Counted from the first letter of the stretch, positions 6,248 to 16,298 are shown. The stretch is 17,218 bases of DNA from Actinomycetes bacterium (GCA_014190175.1 BJFZ01000028.1:1-17218); one strand, 5' to 3'. Numbers and translations: made by a program. The notes: generated by a model not told the origin, from the letters alone.

Positions 6248-9200
6248 ATGGCAAGCATGAAAAGCAAATTCTCTAATTTCCCACCAGCATCTGGGTTGTA
6301 CAACCCAGAAAATGAGCGGGATTCTTGCGGCGTTGCAATGGTGGCCACCCTTACTGGGAAAGCCAGTCATGAAATTGTGGCGCAAGGGTTAACAGCATTA
6401 CGTAACTTAGAGCATCGTGGTGCATCTGGTGCTGAAACGGATAGCGGCGATGGTGCTGGAATTCTAATTAAAATTCCGGATGTATTTTTGCGTGCCGTAA
6501 CTGATTTTGATTTACCAAAAGTTGGATCATATGCGGCTGGAATTGCATTTTTAGCATCTGATGTCCCGATGGCACGGATTGAGGCGATTGCAAAAGAAGA
6601 GGGTTTAAAAATTCTTGGGTGGCGCGATGTCCCAGTAAACTCTTCAATTCTTGGCAAAACGGCAAAATCTGTAATGCCAATTTTCAAGCAACTCTTCGTC
6701 TCAGGTTTAAAAAATGAAAGTGAATTAGTTCTTGAACGCTTAGCATTTGCACTTCGCAAAAGGGCAGAACATGAGCTTGCTGTTTATTTTCCATCCCTAT
6801 CTTCTCGGACCCTTGTCTATAAAGGAATGCTTACCACTGGGCAGTTAGAAGAGTTTTTTCCAGATTTGTCAGATGAGCGGTTGCACTCACCACTTGCGTT
6901 AGTGCACTCACGCTTTTCAACAAATACGTTCCCTTCATGGCCACTTGCGCACCCTTACCGTTACATCGCACATAACGGTGAAATCAATACAGTCAAAGGA
7001 AATCGAAATTGGATGAAGGCACGCGAAAGCTTGCTAGAAAGTGATCTCATTCCTGGTGATTTAAAACGGTTATTCCCGATTGTTGCCGAAGGTGGATCTG
7101 ACTCTGCTTCATTTGATGAAGTACTCGAACTCTTATATCTAGGTGGTCGTTCGTTGCCACATGCAATGTTGATGATGATTCCTGAAGCGTGGGAAAATAA
7201 CACAACTATTTCGCAACTAAGACGGGATTTCTATTCATTCCACTCGACATTAATAGAGCCATGGGATGGACCTGCCTGCGTGACTTTTACTGATGGAAAT
7301 CAAATTGGCGCTGTTTTAGATCGTAATGGGTTACGCCCATCTCGATATTGGGTGACAAAAGATGGATTAGTTGTATTAGCAAGTGAGGTTGGAGTATTAG
7401 ATTTTAAACCAGAAGATGTTGTACGTAAAGGCAGATTGCAACCTGGTCGTATGTTTCTTGTTGATATCGAACAAGGCCGAATTGTTGAAGATGAAGAGAT
7501 TAAGGATGGCCTGGCAAACGCTGCTCCGTATGGAGAATGGTTACAAGCTGGGATGGTGCGATTAGAAGATTTACCAGCACGTGAACATATTATTTATCCA
7601 CATTCATCCGTAGTTAGAAGGCAACGTGCATTCGGTTATACCGAAGAAGAGTTGCGGATAATTTTGGCGCCAATGGCAAAATCTGGACTTGAACCACTTG
7701 GATCAATGGGCTCTGATACCCCAATAGCTGTTTTGTCGAAACGGCCAAGATTGCTTTTTGATTATTTTGCCCAAATTTTTGCTCAAGTAACTAACCCACC
7801 ACTTGATGCTATCCGTGAAGAATTAGTTACCAGTTTAGGCGCTTCACTTGGACCTGAGCAAAATCTATTAGATCCAACAGCGGCTTCTTGTCGCCAGATT
7901 CAACTGCCATTTCCGGTTATAGATAATGATGAGTTGGCAAAAATTATTCACGTAAATGCTGATGGAAACCAAGCAGGATTCGCCTCTCATATCGTGCGTG
8001 GATTATTTCAAGTTTCAGAGGGTGGCGAAGGGTTGCGTGCCCGAATTGAAGAGATCAGACGTGAAGTTAGTGATGCAATAAAAGATGGTGCACACATCAT
8101 TGTGCTCTCAGATCGCGATGGAGATTCTGAGAATGCACCTATCCCTTCGTTGCTTTTAACCTCAGCGATTCACCATCATTTAATTCGTGAAAAATCACGA
8201 ACCCAAGTTGGATTAGTAATTGAAGCTGGGGATGTACGCGAAGTCCATCATGTCGCACTTTTAATTGGCTATGGAGCAGCAGCTGTTAATCCATACCTTG
8301 CAATGGAAAGCGTTGAAGATCTGGTAAATCAAGGCGTAATTACCGGAGTCACTCCAGAAAAAGCTGTACGCAATTTAATCAAGGCCCTCGGCAAGGGAGT
8401 CTTGAAAGTTATGTCAAAGATGGGAATCTCAACAATTGCCTCATATACCGGAGCTCAAGTTTTTGAAGCAGTCGGTTTATCGCATGAATTAGTCGATGAG
8501 TATTTCTCTGGAACCACTTCTCGTCTTGGTGGAATAGATCTTGAAACTGTCGCTGATGAAGCTATTGCTCGCCATCACATTGCCTATCCTCCAGGCGGTG
8601 AAATTCCTGGAGCTAAAAAACTTTTGACTGGCGGTGAGTATCAATGGAGAAGAGATGGAGAACCGCATCTTTTCGATCCAGAAACCGTGTTCTTATTGCA
8701 ACATTCTACGAAAAATAAACAGTATGAACTTTTTAAGAAATATACAACAAAAGTCGATGTTCGCACCAAAGATTTGATGACTTTGCGTGGATTGTTCGCC
8801 TTTAGAAGTGGAATTCGCCCGGCAATTTCTATTGAAGAGGTTGAACCAATCTCTGCAATCGTAAAAAGATTTTCAACGGGCGCCATGTCTTACGGATCCA
8901 TCTCTCAAGAGGCGCATGAAACTTTAGCCATCGCGATGAATAGATTAGGCGGAAAATCCAATACCGGCGAAGGTGGGGAAGACCCAGAGCGCTACCTGAA
9001 GATCGCAAATGGAGATTCAAAAAGATCAGCGATTAAACAGGTCGCCAGTGGACGCTTTGGTGTTACTAGCGAATATTTAGTAAATGCAGATGATATTCAG
9101 ATCAAGATGGCACAAGGGGCTAAACCTGGTGAGGGAGGCCAATTACCCGGACAAAAAATTTATCCATGGATTGCTAAAACTAGATACTCAACTCCTGGAG

Positions 9201-10768
9201 TTGGACTGATTTCACCTCCTCCTCACCATGACATTTACTCAATTGAAGATTTAGCTCAATTGATTCACGACTTAAAAAATGCGAATGACAAGGCGCGAAT
9301 CCATGTCAAGCTAGTTGCCGAAGTCGGCGTTGGAACAGTGGCCGCAGGTGTTAGCAAAGCGCATGCGGACGTAGTTTTAATCTCTGGCCATGATGGCGGC
9401 ACTGGTGCATCTCCGCTAACTTCGTTGAAGCACGCTGGCGCTCCGTGGGAGTTAGGACTTGCTGAAACCCAACAAACATTGATGTTAAATGGTTTGCGCG
9501 ATCGAATTGTGGTTCAGGCAGATGGACAACTTAAAACTGGTCGCGATGTCGTGATTGCCGCATTGCTTGGTGCTGAAGAGTATGGCTTTGCGACTGCTCC
9601 GCTAGTTGTTTCAGGGTGCGTAATGATGCGGGTTTGCCATTTAGATACCTGTCCTGTTGGAGTGGCAACCCAAAATCCAAAATTGCGTGAAAAATTCACT
9701 GGTAAGCCAGAGTTTGTAGAAACCTTCTTTGAATATATAGCCGAAGAAGTTCGCGAAATTTTGGCATCCTTAGGTTTTAGAACGCTGAAAGAAGCAATTG
9801 GCCAAGTTGAAGCACTTGAAACCAAAGCTGCTGTAGATCATTGGAAGGCAAGTGGATTAGACCTTTCACCATTGCTTGCTGATGTGCCAGCAGGTCCAAG
9901 GATAAGTTCAATTCCGCAAGATCATGGTTTGGATAAAGCACTGGATAAAGAGTTAATTAAATTAGCAGCCCCAGCGCTTGAAAATTCTACACCGGTGCGA
10001 ATCGAAATGGCGGTTAGAAACGTTAATCGCACAGTTGGCACAATGCTCGGCTCTGAAATTACCCGACGTTATGGTGGCGCAGGATTGCCAGATGGAACTA
10101 TTGATATCTCACTCCATGGTTCAGCCGGACAATCACTTGGGGCGTTTATTCCAAAAGGTTTATCAATCCGACTTTACGGTGATGCAAATGATTATGTTGG
10201 CAAGGGATTATCTGGCGGCAAAATTGTTGTTCGTCCAGATGAGAAAGCAACTTTTGCTGCAAATGAGAATGTAATCGCTGGAAACGTAATTGGATACGGA
10301 GCCACATTCGGCGAAATTTTCATTAGCGGAGTTGTTGGTGAAAGATTCTGCGTTCGCAACTCTGGTGCCACTGCTGTTGTTGAAGGCGTTGGAGATCACG
10401 CATGCGAGTACATGACCGGTGGATCTGTTGTAATTTTAGGAAAAACTGGTCGAAATATTGCTGCTGGTATGTCTGGTGGACGGGCATTTATTTTGGATTT
10501 GAATCCAGCTTTGGTTAATGGCGAGATGGTGGATGTGCTTGTGATGCCTGAGGCACAAAAAGAATTAGTGCATAAAATTATTTCAAATCACTTTGTCGAA
10601 ACTGGCTCATTGGTTGCCAAAGAGTTATTGAATGATTGGAAATCTGGAAGTGATCGCATCTCTATGGTAATGCCAAGAGATTACGCTCGTGTGCTCGCCG
10701 CCATGGATCGTGCGGAAGCTGAAGGATTGCCACGCGAAACTTATGTAATGGAGGCAACTCATGGCTAA
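6248..10768 (+). CDS. gltB: Glutamate synthase (NADPH) large subunit
   Basis: GltB converts glutamine and 2-oxoglutarate to two glutamates, using electrons from GltD. The 1506-residue protein has the four standard domains. First is a class II glutamine amidotransferase domain, with nucleophile Cys27 in RDSCGVAMV after a 26-residue propeptide; it contains [19 protein letters not shown] (about residue 222) and [15 protein letters not shown] central domain follows. The FMN-binding synthase domain starts near residue 874 ([12 protein letters not shown]) with [12 protein letters not shown], and its 3Fe-4S cluster motif is Cys1124-x5-Cys1130-x4-Cys1135. Last is a C-terminal GXGXG helix domain from about 1250. 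The ATG at 6248 is preceded by AGGCG at about eight bases; a second ATG at 6257 is possible. The gene is intact and overlaps gltD by eight bases. Confidence 0.99.
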   Translation: MASMKSKFSNFPPASGLYNPENERDSCGVAMVATLTGKASHEIVAQGLTALRNLEHRGASGAETDSGDGAGILIKIPDVFLRAVTDFDLPKVGSYAAGIAFLASDVPMARIEAIAKEEGLKILGWRDVPVNSSILGKTAKSVMPIFKQLFVSGLKNESELVLERLAFALRKRAEHELAVYFPSLSSRTLVYKGMLTTGQLEEFFPDLSDERLHSPLALVHSRFSTNTFPSWPLAHPYRYIAHNGEINTVKGNRNWMKARESLLESDLIPGDLKRLFPIVAEGGSDSASFDEVLELLYLGGRSLPHAMLMMIPEAWENNTTISQLRRDFYSFHSTLIEPWDGPACVTFTDGNQIGAVLDRNGLRPSRYWVTKDGLVVLASEVGVLDFKPEDVVRKGRLQPGRMFLVDIEQGRIVEDEEIKDGLANAAPYGEWLQAGMVRLEDLPAREHIIYPHSSVVRRQRAFGYTEEELRIILAPMAKSGLEPLGSMGSDTPIAVLSKRPRLLFDYFAQIFAQVTNPPLDAIREELVTSLGASLGPEQNLLDPTAASCRQIQLPFPVIDNDELAKIIHVNADGNQAGFASHIVRGLFQVSEGGEGLRARIEEIRREVSDAIKDGAHIIVLSDRDGDSENAPIPSLLLTSAIHHHLIREKSRTQVGLVIEAGDVREVHHVALLIGYGAAAVNPYLAMESVEDLVNQGVITGVTPEKAVRNLIKALGKGVLKVMSKMGISTIASYTGAQVFEAVGLSHELVDEYFSGTTSRLGGIDLETVADEAIARHHIAYPPGGEIPGAKKLLTGGEYQWRRDGEPHLFDPETVFLLQHSTKNKQYELFKKYTTKVDVRTKDLMTLRGLFAFRSGIRPAISIEEVEPISAIVKRFSTGAMSYGSISQEAHETLAIAMNRLGGKSNTGEGGEDPERYLKIANGDSKRSAIKQVASGRFGVTSEYLVNADDIQIKMAQGAKPGEGGQLPGQKIYPWIAKTRYSTPGVGLISPPPHHDIYSIEDLAQLIHDLKNANDKARIHVKLVAEVGVGTVAAGVSKAHADVVLISGHDGGTGASPLTSLKHAGAPWELGLAETQQTLMLNGLRDRIVVQADGQLKTGRDVVIAALLGAEEYGFATAPLVVSGCVMMRVCHLDTCPVGVATQNPKLREKFTGKPEFVETFFEYIAEEVREILASLGFRTLKEAIGQVEALETKAAVDHWKASGLDLSPLLADVPAGPRISSIPQDHGLDKALDKELIKLAAPALENSTPVRIEMAVRNVNRTVGTMLGSEITRRYGGAGLPDGTIDISLHGSAGQSLGAFIPKGLSIRLYGDANDYVGKGLSGGKIVVRPDEKATFAANENVIAGNVIGYGATFGEIFISGVVGERFCVRNSGATAVVEGVGDHACEYMTGGSVVILGKTGRNIAAGMSGGRAFILDLNPALVNGEMVDVLVMPEAQKELVHKIISNHFVETGSLVAKELLNDWKSGSDRISMVMPRDYARVLAAMDRAEAEGLPRETYVMEATHG

Positions 10769-12218
10769 TCCAACTGGTTTCATGAAAACCGAGCGGGAAA
10801 CACCAACTAGACGTCCAGTTGATGTGCGAATTCGAGATTGGAAAGAGGTTTACGAAGAGCAACCTTTTGAAGATTTGCAAAAACAAGCTGGCCGTTGCAT
10901 GGATTGCGGCATTCCATTTTGTCACCAAGGTTGCCCGCTCGGAAATCTAATTCCGGAGTGGAATGATTTGATTTGGCGTGGGGAAAAAGAAGAAGCGATT
11001 GAGCGCTTACATGCAACAAATAACTTCCCCGAATTTACCGGAAGGTTATGTCCGGCACCTTGCGAGACTGCTTGCGTAGTAGCAATCAACTCGGAGGCAG
11101 TCACTATCAAACAGGTAGAACTTAGAACTATCGAGGAAGCCTTTGGTAGCGGAACAGTTAAACCACAGATCCCAGATCGCCTCACCGGCAAAACGGTTGC
11201 GGTCGTTGGATCAGGCCCTGCAGGGTTGGCAGCGGCACAGCAATTAACTCGCGCTGGCCATACCGTCGCAGTTTATGAGCGAGCCGAGAAGATCGGCGGC
11301 TTGCTACGGTACGGAATTCCAGAGTTTAAGATGGAGAAAAGTATTGTGGATCGGCGTCTGGATCAGATGAAAGCAGAAGGAACCAGGTTTAGACCCGGCG
11401 TTGATGTTGGTGTTGAAATAACTGGATCAGAGCTACGTAGTAAATATGATGCAGTAGTACTTGCTATTGGTGCAACCAATTGGCGCGACCTTCCCGTCCC
11501 AGGTCGTGAGTTAAACGGAATTTATCAAGCGATGGAGTTTTTGCCTTGGGGCAACAAGCAAGGATTAGCTGAATTAGTTGGGCCACCAGAGATCAATGCT
11601 GCAGGAAAGCATGTTGTAATTTTGGGTGGAGGGGATACTGGAGCAGATTGTTTAGGTACTGCAATTCGCCAAGGTGCAGCCAGTATTACCCAACTTGAGA
11701 TCATGCCTCGCCCGACAGAGGAGCGCCCATCTTCACAACCTTGGCCGACCTATCCAATGATTTATCGAGTATCAAGTGCGCATGAAGAATCAGGTGAGCG
11801 CTTATTTGCAGTTTCAACTGAATCTTTCCTTGGTGACGACAATGGAAATGTAAAAGCATTACGCTTAGTAGAAACTGAATTCAAAGGTGGAAAATTTGAA
11901 AAAGTTGCAGGATCTGAAAAAGAGATTCCAGCAGATTTAGTTTTCCTTGCCATGGGATTCACTGGAGTAGAAAAATCTCCTTTAGTAACTCAATTAGAGG
12001 TTGAATTAGATAACCGTGGCAATATTGCCCGAAATGAGAATTTCGAGAGTACCTCTGAAGGTGTTTTTGTCTGTGGTGACGCTGGACGTGGCCAGTCACT
12101 CATAGTTTGGGCGATTGCCGAGGGACGTGCAGCCGCTGCAGCAGTTGATCGATCCTTGATGGGACGTACTCAATTGCCTGCTCCTATCGAGCCTACAGAT
12201 CGATCTTTAACTGTTTAA
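10761..12218 (+). CDS. gltD: Glutamate synthase (NADPH) small subunit
   Basis: GltD oxidises NADPH on FAD and passes electrons through 4Fe-4S clusters to GltB. The 485-residue protein has an N-terminal iron-sulfur region with Cys46, Cys49, Cys54, Cys58 ([17 protein letters not shown]) and Cys97, Cys101, Cys105 ([11 protein letters not shown]). The FAD Rossmann motif GSGPAG is at 150–155, followed by [15 protein letters not shown]. The NADPH motif GGGDTG is at 289–294, and the C-terminal FAD-binding stretch is [19 protein letters not shown]. The ATG has a GGAGG six bases upstream and lies inside the end of gltB (8-base overlap), so the two subunits are cotranscribed and coupled. Length and all motifs are normal for the family. 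Confidence 0.99.
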   Translation: MANPTGFMKTERETPTRRPVDVRIRDWKEVYEEQPFEDLQKQAGRCMDCGIPFCHQGCPLGNLIPEWNDLIWRGEKEEAIERLHATNNFPEFTGRLCPAPCETACVVAINSEAVTIKQVELRTIEEAFGSGTVKPQIPDRLTGKTVAVVGSGPAGLAAAQQLTRAGHTVAVYERAEKIGGLLRYGIPEFKMEKSIVDRRLDQMKAEGTRFRPGVDVGVEITGSELRSKYDAVVLAIGATNWRDLPVPGRELNGIYQAMEFLPWGNKQGLAELVGPPEINAAGKHVVILGGGDTGADCLGTAIRQGAASITQLEIMPRPTEERPSSQPWPTYPMIYRVSSAHEESGERLFAVSTESFLGDDNGNVKALRLVETEFKGGKFEKVAGSEKEIPADLVFLAMGFTGVEKSPLVTQLEVELDNRGNIARNENFESTSEGVFVCGDAGRGQSLIVWAIAEGRAAAAAVDRSLMGRTQLPAPIEPTDRSLTV

Positions 12219-12240
12219 CTGGATTTAACTCTTTTAAAGA

Positions 12241-12274
12241 ATGAGGCAGTGGTAAAGAAGTAGAATTGCCTCAT
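12241..12274 (+). repeat. Inverted repeat overlapping the pyk start codon
   Basis: ATGAGGCA (12241–12248) is exactly complementary to TGCCTCAT (12267–12274), with 18 bases between. The right arm contains the first two bases of the pyk ATG. No T run follows, so it is not an intrinsic terminator. In a transcript reading through from gltD it could form an 8-bp stem that hides the pyk start; as DNA it could be an operator around the pyk promoter. Confidence 0.55.
12261..12266 (+). promoter_or_regulatory. Probable -10 box for leaderless pyk mRNA
   Basis: TAGAAT (five of six to TATAAT) ends exactly six bases before the pyk ATG, and no ribosome binding site precedes that ATG. This is the classical spacing for transcription starting on the A of the start codon, common in actinobacteria. 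No clear -35 is seen. The box lies inside the loop of the inverted repeat at 12241–12274. Confidence 0.5.
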
Positions 12275-13712
12275 GCGTCGAGCCAAAATTGTTTGTACTT
12301 TAGGTCCGGCCACTGATGACGCGGTAATGATCGATCGGATGATCGCTGCCGGTATGAATATGGCGCGATTGAATCTTTCGCATGGGGCGCGAGAAGGTCA
12401 TGAAAAAACCTTTGAAATGGTGCGCCAAGCCGCCGCAAAAGCAGACGTTTCGGTTGCGATTGTTATCGATCTGCAAGGACCAAAGATTAGATTAGGTAAA
12501 TTCAAAAATGGTTCTCATGAAATTATTAAAGGTGCAAAGTTCACCATCACCACTGAAGTTATCGAAGGCGACGAAAATATCTCCTCTACAACTTATTTGG
12601 GATTACCAGAAGATTGCAAAGTTGGTGAGCGGATATTGATTGATGATGGAAGAGTGGCTTTAGAAGTTACCTCGGTTAAAGCGCCAAGAATAGAAACTAT
12701 TGTTATTGAGGGCGGAACGGTAAGTAACAATAAAGGGTTAAATCTGCCTGGGGCTGCAGTATCGGTGCCAGCGCTCTCCGAAAAAGATGAAGAAGATTTA
12801 AAATGGGCAATCGGGATGGGCGCCGATTTTATTGCACTCTCATTTGTTCGCGATGCAGCAGATATAAAGCGGGTGCATCAGATTATGGATTCCGCCGGAG
12901 TGCGAATTCCAGTCATTGCAAAAATTGAAAAACCACAAGCAGTTGCAAATTTGGAAGAGATAGTTGCAGCATTTGATGCGATCATGGTTGCGCGTGGTGA
13001 TTTGGGAGTAGAACTTCCGATGGAAGAAGTTCCATTGGTTCAGAAACGTTGCATTACCCTTGCCCGTGAAAATGCAAAACCAGTAATTGTTGCGACCCAA
13101 ATGCTTGATTCAATGATGACTAATTCACGTCCGACACGGGCCGAAGTAAATGATTGCGCTAATGCGGTACTTGATGGCGCTGATGCTTTAATGCTTTCAG
13201 GGGAAACAAGTGTTGGAAAATTTCCAATTGAAACAATCGAGATGATGGCAAGAATTATTGCTAAAACCGAAGAAGAAGCTTTGGATACCGTTGCACCCCT
13301 TCGCCATAATCCACATACAACTGCCGGTGCAATTACAAAAGCGGCTACTGAAGTTGGTGAAGTTGTCGGAGCAAAATTTCTAGTTGCGTTTACCCAAAGT
13401 GGAGATTCCGCAAGACGAATGTCGCGCCTTCGCTCTCCAATTCCAATGTTGGCTTTAACTCCAGATGTTAGAACTTCTCGAGTTCTGGCACTTAGTTGGG
13501 GAGTTGAATCCATCGTGATTCCTCCTGCTAGTCATACCGATGAAATGGTTAAGCAGATTGATAGCAAATTAATTGAGAGCAAGAGAGCAAATATTGGAGA
13601 TTTCATATTGATTGTTGCGGGGAGTCCTCCTGGAATACCTGGTTCAACTAATGCAATGCGGGTTCACCGCGTCGGGGATGCTGTTGCGGGAGTTGTTCCT
13701 GCTTATCGTTGA
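12273..13712 (+). CDS. pyk: Pyruvate kinase
   Basis: Pyruvate kinase converts phosphoenolpyruvate and ADP to pyruvate and ATP, the last step of glycolysis, in the cytosol. The 479-residue protein has the usual TIM-barrel core and C-terminal domain. It starts RRAKIVCTLGPAT; ARLNLSHG and IDLQGPKIRLG carry substrate and metal-site residues. The catalytic lysine is Lys217 in VIAKIEKPQAV, with metal ligands Glu219 and Asp243 (ARGDLGVELP). ATQMLDSMMTNSRPTRAEV and DALMLSGETSVGKFP follow. The C-terminal domain (about 350–479) contains TQSGDSARRMSRLRSPIP, the usual effector-binding region. There is no ribosome binding site; a -10 box six bases upstream suggests a leaderless mRNA. gltBD followed by pyk is a familiar actinobacterial order. 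The gene appears intact. Confidence 0.98.
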   Translation: MRRAKIVCTLGPATDDAVMIDRMIAAGMNMARLNLSHGAREGHEKTFEMVRQAAAKADVSVAIVIDLQGPKIRLGKFKNGSHEIIKGAKFTITTEVIEGDENISSTTYLGLPEDCKVGERILIDDGRVALEVTSVKAPRIETIVIEGGTVSNNKGLNLPGAAVSVPALSEKDEEDLKWAIGMGADFIALSFVRDAADIKRVHQIMDSAGVRIPVIAKIEKPQAVANLEEIVAAFDAIMVARGDLGVELPMEEVPLVQKRCITLARENAKPVIVATQMLDSMMTNSRPTRAEVNDCANAVLDGADALMLSGETSVGKFPIETIEMMARIIAKTEEEALDTVAPLRHNPHTTAGAITKAATEVGEVVGAKFLVAFTQSGDSARRMSRLRSPIPMLALTPDVRTSRVLALSWGVESIVIPPASHTDEMVKQIDSKLIESKRANIGDFILIVAGSPPGIPGSTNAMRVHRVGDAVAGVVPAYR

Positions 13713-13713
13713 T

Positions 13714-13741
13714 TTGTGCCCTTACTATTAGATTGTAAGAT
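13714..13741 (+). promoter_or_regulatory. Possible promoter of the secreted protein gene
   Basis: TTGTGC (13714–13719) and TAAGAT (13736–13741) are separated by 16 bases just after the pyk stop. Transcription from near 13748 would give a short leader containing GAGGAG before the GTG at 13764. An alternative -10, TACTAT, lies at 13723–13728. Only hexamer resemblance supports this. Confidence 0.35.
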
Positions 13742-13753
13742 TTTGAAATAGGT

Positions 13754-13759
13754 GAGGAG
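13754..13759 (+). promoter_or_regulatory. Ribosome binding site that decides the secreted protein start
   Basis: GAGGAG ends four bases before the GTG at 13764. It overlaps the codons that follow the alternative GTG at 13752, which has no ribosome binding site of its own. This favours 13764 and gives a textbook signal peptide start (Met-Lys-Lys). Confidence 0.65.
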
Positions 13760-13763
13760 TCAG

Positions 13764-15527
13764 GTGAAAAAAGGCGGGCGGCTCTTTTACATATTTGTAC
13801 TGGCTTTTAGTTTTACAGTTTCTGCTGTTAACGGAACCCTTCCGGCGCGTGCAGCGGACGCGATTGTGACAACAGATTTTAAGGCGAATGATTTTGGCCT
13901 TTGGAGCCAATCTTCGATCTATGGTCAAAATTATATGGGATCTACAAAATTAGAGGATTGGAAACAACTGTGGTGTACGGGTTGGGAAGACCCTGCCTGT
14001 GCTGATCACGATCAACTTTATGCTGATTTAATTTTACGTCCTTGTTTAGCAGAATCCGATCGCGCATGCCTTGACAGCTTAGAGGCGAAAAATTCTAAAA
14101 ACGTATTAGAAAAGTTAACTTTCTATGGTGAAGGAATAACGCAAAAAATCGCAGGATATAAATTCAAAACTGGTACAGGTTCTGATGTGGTAGATATTCC
14201 AGCGGGCGGTGGGTTGTCGGTTTGGAAAAGCAGTGAGTTAAACCCTGATGGCTCAGAAAAGTTTTATGCTGCACACATACTTTTGAGATATCTATCGACT
14301 TGTAATCGGGGCACACCAAATTCACCTTGCTCTATTAATTTATCGGATTTCAAGGGTTCCGTTTATCCAGTTTCGGTAAAATCTGGAACAAGTTGTCGTG
14401 AATTCGCCTTAGAGGGAAAATGCGTCGATTCATTGAATTTCACTGGTTCCGAAAGAATCTCCGTAACTCTTAGAATGGATAAACGATTAACCGGGTGGAT
14501 TTTTGGCAGAATGCAAAATGCAGATTTTTCGGTAACACCAATAGATGCCACATATAATAAAATTCGCATAGAAGGAGATGTAACTTTAGTTCCTGAACTG
14601 ACTGCATCTGTTCCGAAATCTGAAATCGCTCAAGATCCTAAACTTGAAAAATATCTTCGTGATTTTTTTACGGTAGGAACACCAGGCACTTTGGTGCCAA
14701 ATCCGGGCGGAGGCTCTTGGAATGACTCAAGCATCGGAGGGCTTTGGTCTAAAACTTATCCAGATTTCTTAGCTGCTCAAACAACGACAAGGTTACTATC
14801 GGTAAACTTCGACAAATTTGCGCTATTTGCTGCTTTTGAGAGCCATCTCAAGCCATTCTCTCCTAAAGCAGAAAACAATGGTAGAAACATTTTAAGAGAC
14901 ACTAATTCTATTTTCTGGAATTTCGGAGCAAATTCGTATACCGGAAATAATTCTTGCTCAGCCGATAAGACTAAATTGCATGGCATGGTTGTAACAAATG
15001 CACCGATTTTTGAAACAGGGCCACCAGTTTTCAAAGACGGTTCCTTGAATTACAGGGTTGCTGGCGTGCACACCAACGTTGATGGTTCTCTATTCCAGGG
15101 ACGTTATACCTACATAGTCCGCGCCGATACAGCTCGGTGTTATTACGGATTTTCAGATGCTCCAATTGTGGCAAGTGTTGAAGTAGTCTCCGCAGATAAT
15201 TCAGCTCAAATTGCAACTGTTTTGGTTTCTGAAAATAAAACAACTGGATTTATAAAATTACAAGCAGATAACTTCACTTTCTCAGCTCCGACTATCAAAG
15301 TGAAATTGGTACAGGATAAACCTTTGGTTGCAGTTAAAGAAGAGAGTCCAGTGGTACCTGAAAAAGTAGTACCTAAACAAGAAATTGCAGCAACAAATAC
15401 GACAACTGCTGCGCCAGTAGAGGTAAATAAAATTGTTATTAAATCGATTAGCTGTGCAAAAGGAAAGATTATCCGGAAAATAAGTGGCACAAATCCAAAA
15501 TGCCCTGCTGGATTCAAGAAAAAGTAA
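13764..15527 (+). CDS. Secreted protein of unknown function with a Lys-rich two-cysteine C-terminal tail
   Basis: I do not recognise an enzymatic domain. The 587-residue product begins MKKGGR, then a hydrophobic stretch and PARA|AD, a signal peptidase I site near residue 30, so it is exported. The mature part has 12 cysteines, ten in the body (for example LWCTGWEDPAC, RPCLAESDRAC, TSCREFALEGKC) and two in the tail, suggesting disulfides. Segments such as RLTGWIFGRMQNADFSV and GDVTLVPEL recall large secreted families in Nanopelagicales and relatives with no assigned role. A P/T/E/K-rich linker (about 520–555) leads to a conserved-looking end, ISCAKGKIIRKISG then NPKCPAGFKKK (Cys564, Cys580). 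No LPxTG or lipobox is seen. The start is set by GAGGAG; a GTG at 13752 would add four residues. The tail may hold the protein at the cell surface (inference). Confidence 0.85.
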   Translation: MKKGGRLFYIFVLAFSFTVSAVNGTLPARAADAIVTTDFKANDFGLWSQSSIYGQNYMGSTKLEDWKQLWCTGWEDPACADHDQLYADLILRPCLAESDRACLDSLEAKNSKNVLEKLTFYGEGITQKIAGYKFKTGTGSDVVDIPAGGGLSVWKSSELNPDGSEKFYAAHILLRYLSTCNRGTPNSPCSINLSDFKGSVYPVSVKSGTSCREFALEGKCVDSLNFTGSERISVTLRMDKRLTGWIFGRMQNADFSVTPIDATYNKIRIEGDVTLVPELTASVPKSEIAQDPKLEKYLRDFFTVGTPGTLVPNPGGGSWNDSSIGGLWSKTYPDFLAAQTTTRLLSVNFDKFALFAAFESHLKPFSPKAENNGRNILRDTNSIFWNFGANSYTGNNSCSADKTKLHGMVVTNAPIFETGPPVFKDGSLNYRVAGVHTNVDGSLFQGRYTYIVRADTARCYYGFSDAPIVASVEVVSADNSAQIATVLVSENKTTGFIKLQADNFTFSAPTIKVKLVQDKPLVAVKEESPVVPEKVVPKQEIAATNTTTAAPVEVNKIVIKSISCAKGKIIRKISGTNPKCPAGFKKK

Positions 15528-15568
15528 TAACTTCTGCACTTTTCTGAATACTTTGGCACAATTGCGTT

Positions 15569-16285
15569 ATGTCATTAATAATTATCACTGGGGGATCGCG
15601 CGGACTGGGCTTTGAAACCGCCAAAGCGTTGCGAGATCAGGGGCACCAAATTGTTTTAGTCGCTAAAGACAGAGATCGATTGGTTGAAGCCGCATCCCAA
15701 TTAGATTGTGAATATAGAGCAGTCGATTTAGCCGATTTAGATGCAGCTAAGAAAACATTCGAAGAGATTTTAGAAAGTATTGGTGTGCCTGAGATTTTGA
15801 TCTTGGCCCATGGGGTCATGAGTGCAAAGATGTCAAAGACCTTGAAAACAGATAATGAAGAGTGGCGTCGAGTCATGGCAATTAATCTGGATTCAGTTTT
15901 TTGTGCAGTGAATACATTGGCAGCACCAATGGCTGAAGCACGAAATGGGCGAGTTGTTATTTTCTCTGCTTGCTTAGGTCGGATGTCTGGACCTGGAAAT
16001 GCTGGGGGGTTAGCGCCTTATCGAATCAGCAAAGCAGGAGTAAACGCATTAGTCCGAAACTTGGCCCATGAAACTGGATTAGGTAGCCGAGGGTTTTTGG
16101 TTGATGCCGTATGTCCTAACCATTCACGGACCGACATGGGTGGACCAGATGCTCCGCTATCTGCAGAAGAAGGTGTTCGCACTGCGCTGTGGTTGGCTAC
16201 GCGAAACTTTGATCTAAATGGTTCAACTGATCAAGAGAAATTAACGGGAGTACTTTGGGAAGAAATGAATGTAGTTCCTTGGTAG
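15569..16285 (+). CDS. Short-chain dehydrogenase/reductase of carbonyl-reductase type
   Basis: The 238-residue protein has the Rossmann motif TGGSRGLG at residues 7–14. The active-site lysine and tyrosine are in PYRISKAGVNAL (Tyr151, Lys155), and a serine precedes them in IFSACLGRMSG (Ser133, with Ser140 an alternative). The helix with the structural Asn is MAINLDSVFCAVN. The usual NNAG is replaced by LAHG. The YRISK form and the Gly-rich insert before the tyrosine fit carbonyl-reductase-like members, which usually prefer NADPH. The substrate cannot be told. The ATG has no ribosome binding site; CACAAT six bases upstream could be a weak -10 for a leaderless mRNA. It is 41 bases after the secreted protein gene and converges on the photolyase-like gene. 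Confidence 0.88.
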   Translation: MSLIIITGGSRGLGFETAKALRDQGHQIVLVAKDRDRLVEAASQLDCEYRAVDLADLDAAKKTFEEILESIGVPEILILAHGVMSAKMSKTLKTDNEEWRRVMAINLDSVFCAVNTLAAPMAEARNGRVVIFSACLGRMSGPGNAGGLAPYRISKAGVNALVRNLAHETGLGSRGFLVDAVCPNHSRTDMGGPDAPLSAEEGVRTALWLATRNFDLNGSTDQEKLTGVLWEEMNVVPW

Positions 16286-16292
16286 TTGCTAC
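16282..16292. other. Convergent gene junction with a small hairpin
   Basis: Only 13 bases separate the SDR stop (+) from the photolyase-like stop (-). GTAG-TTG-CTAC forms a 4-bp stem with a 3-base loop overlapping the SDR stop codon, far too weak and without T runs on either side to count as a convincing bidirectional terminator. Confidence 0.2.
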
Positions 16293-16298
16293 ATACCT

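Noticed and set aside
6367..6759. 130-codon minus-strand frame opposite gltB
   Set aside because: It is antisense to conserved amidotransferase sequence and has no family resemblance; it is a codon-bias shadow.
9514..9825. 103-codon minus-strand frame opposite gltB
   Set aside because: It is antisense to the conserved FMN/iron-sulfur domain and has no independent start signal.
13040..13513. 157-codon minus-strand frame opposite pyk
   Set aside because: It is the longest antisense frame but is explained by codon composition of pyk; its translation is low-complexity Ser/Ala/Arg with no motif.
15206..15559. 117-codon minus-strand frame opposite the end of the secreted protein gene
   Set aside because: The opposite strand has a signal peptide, a ribosome binding site and a family-like tail; this frame has none.
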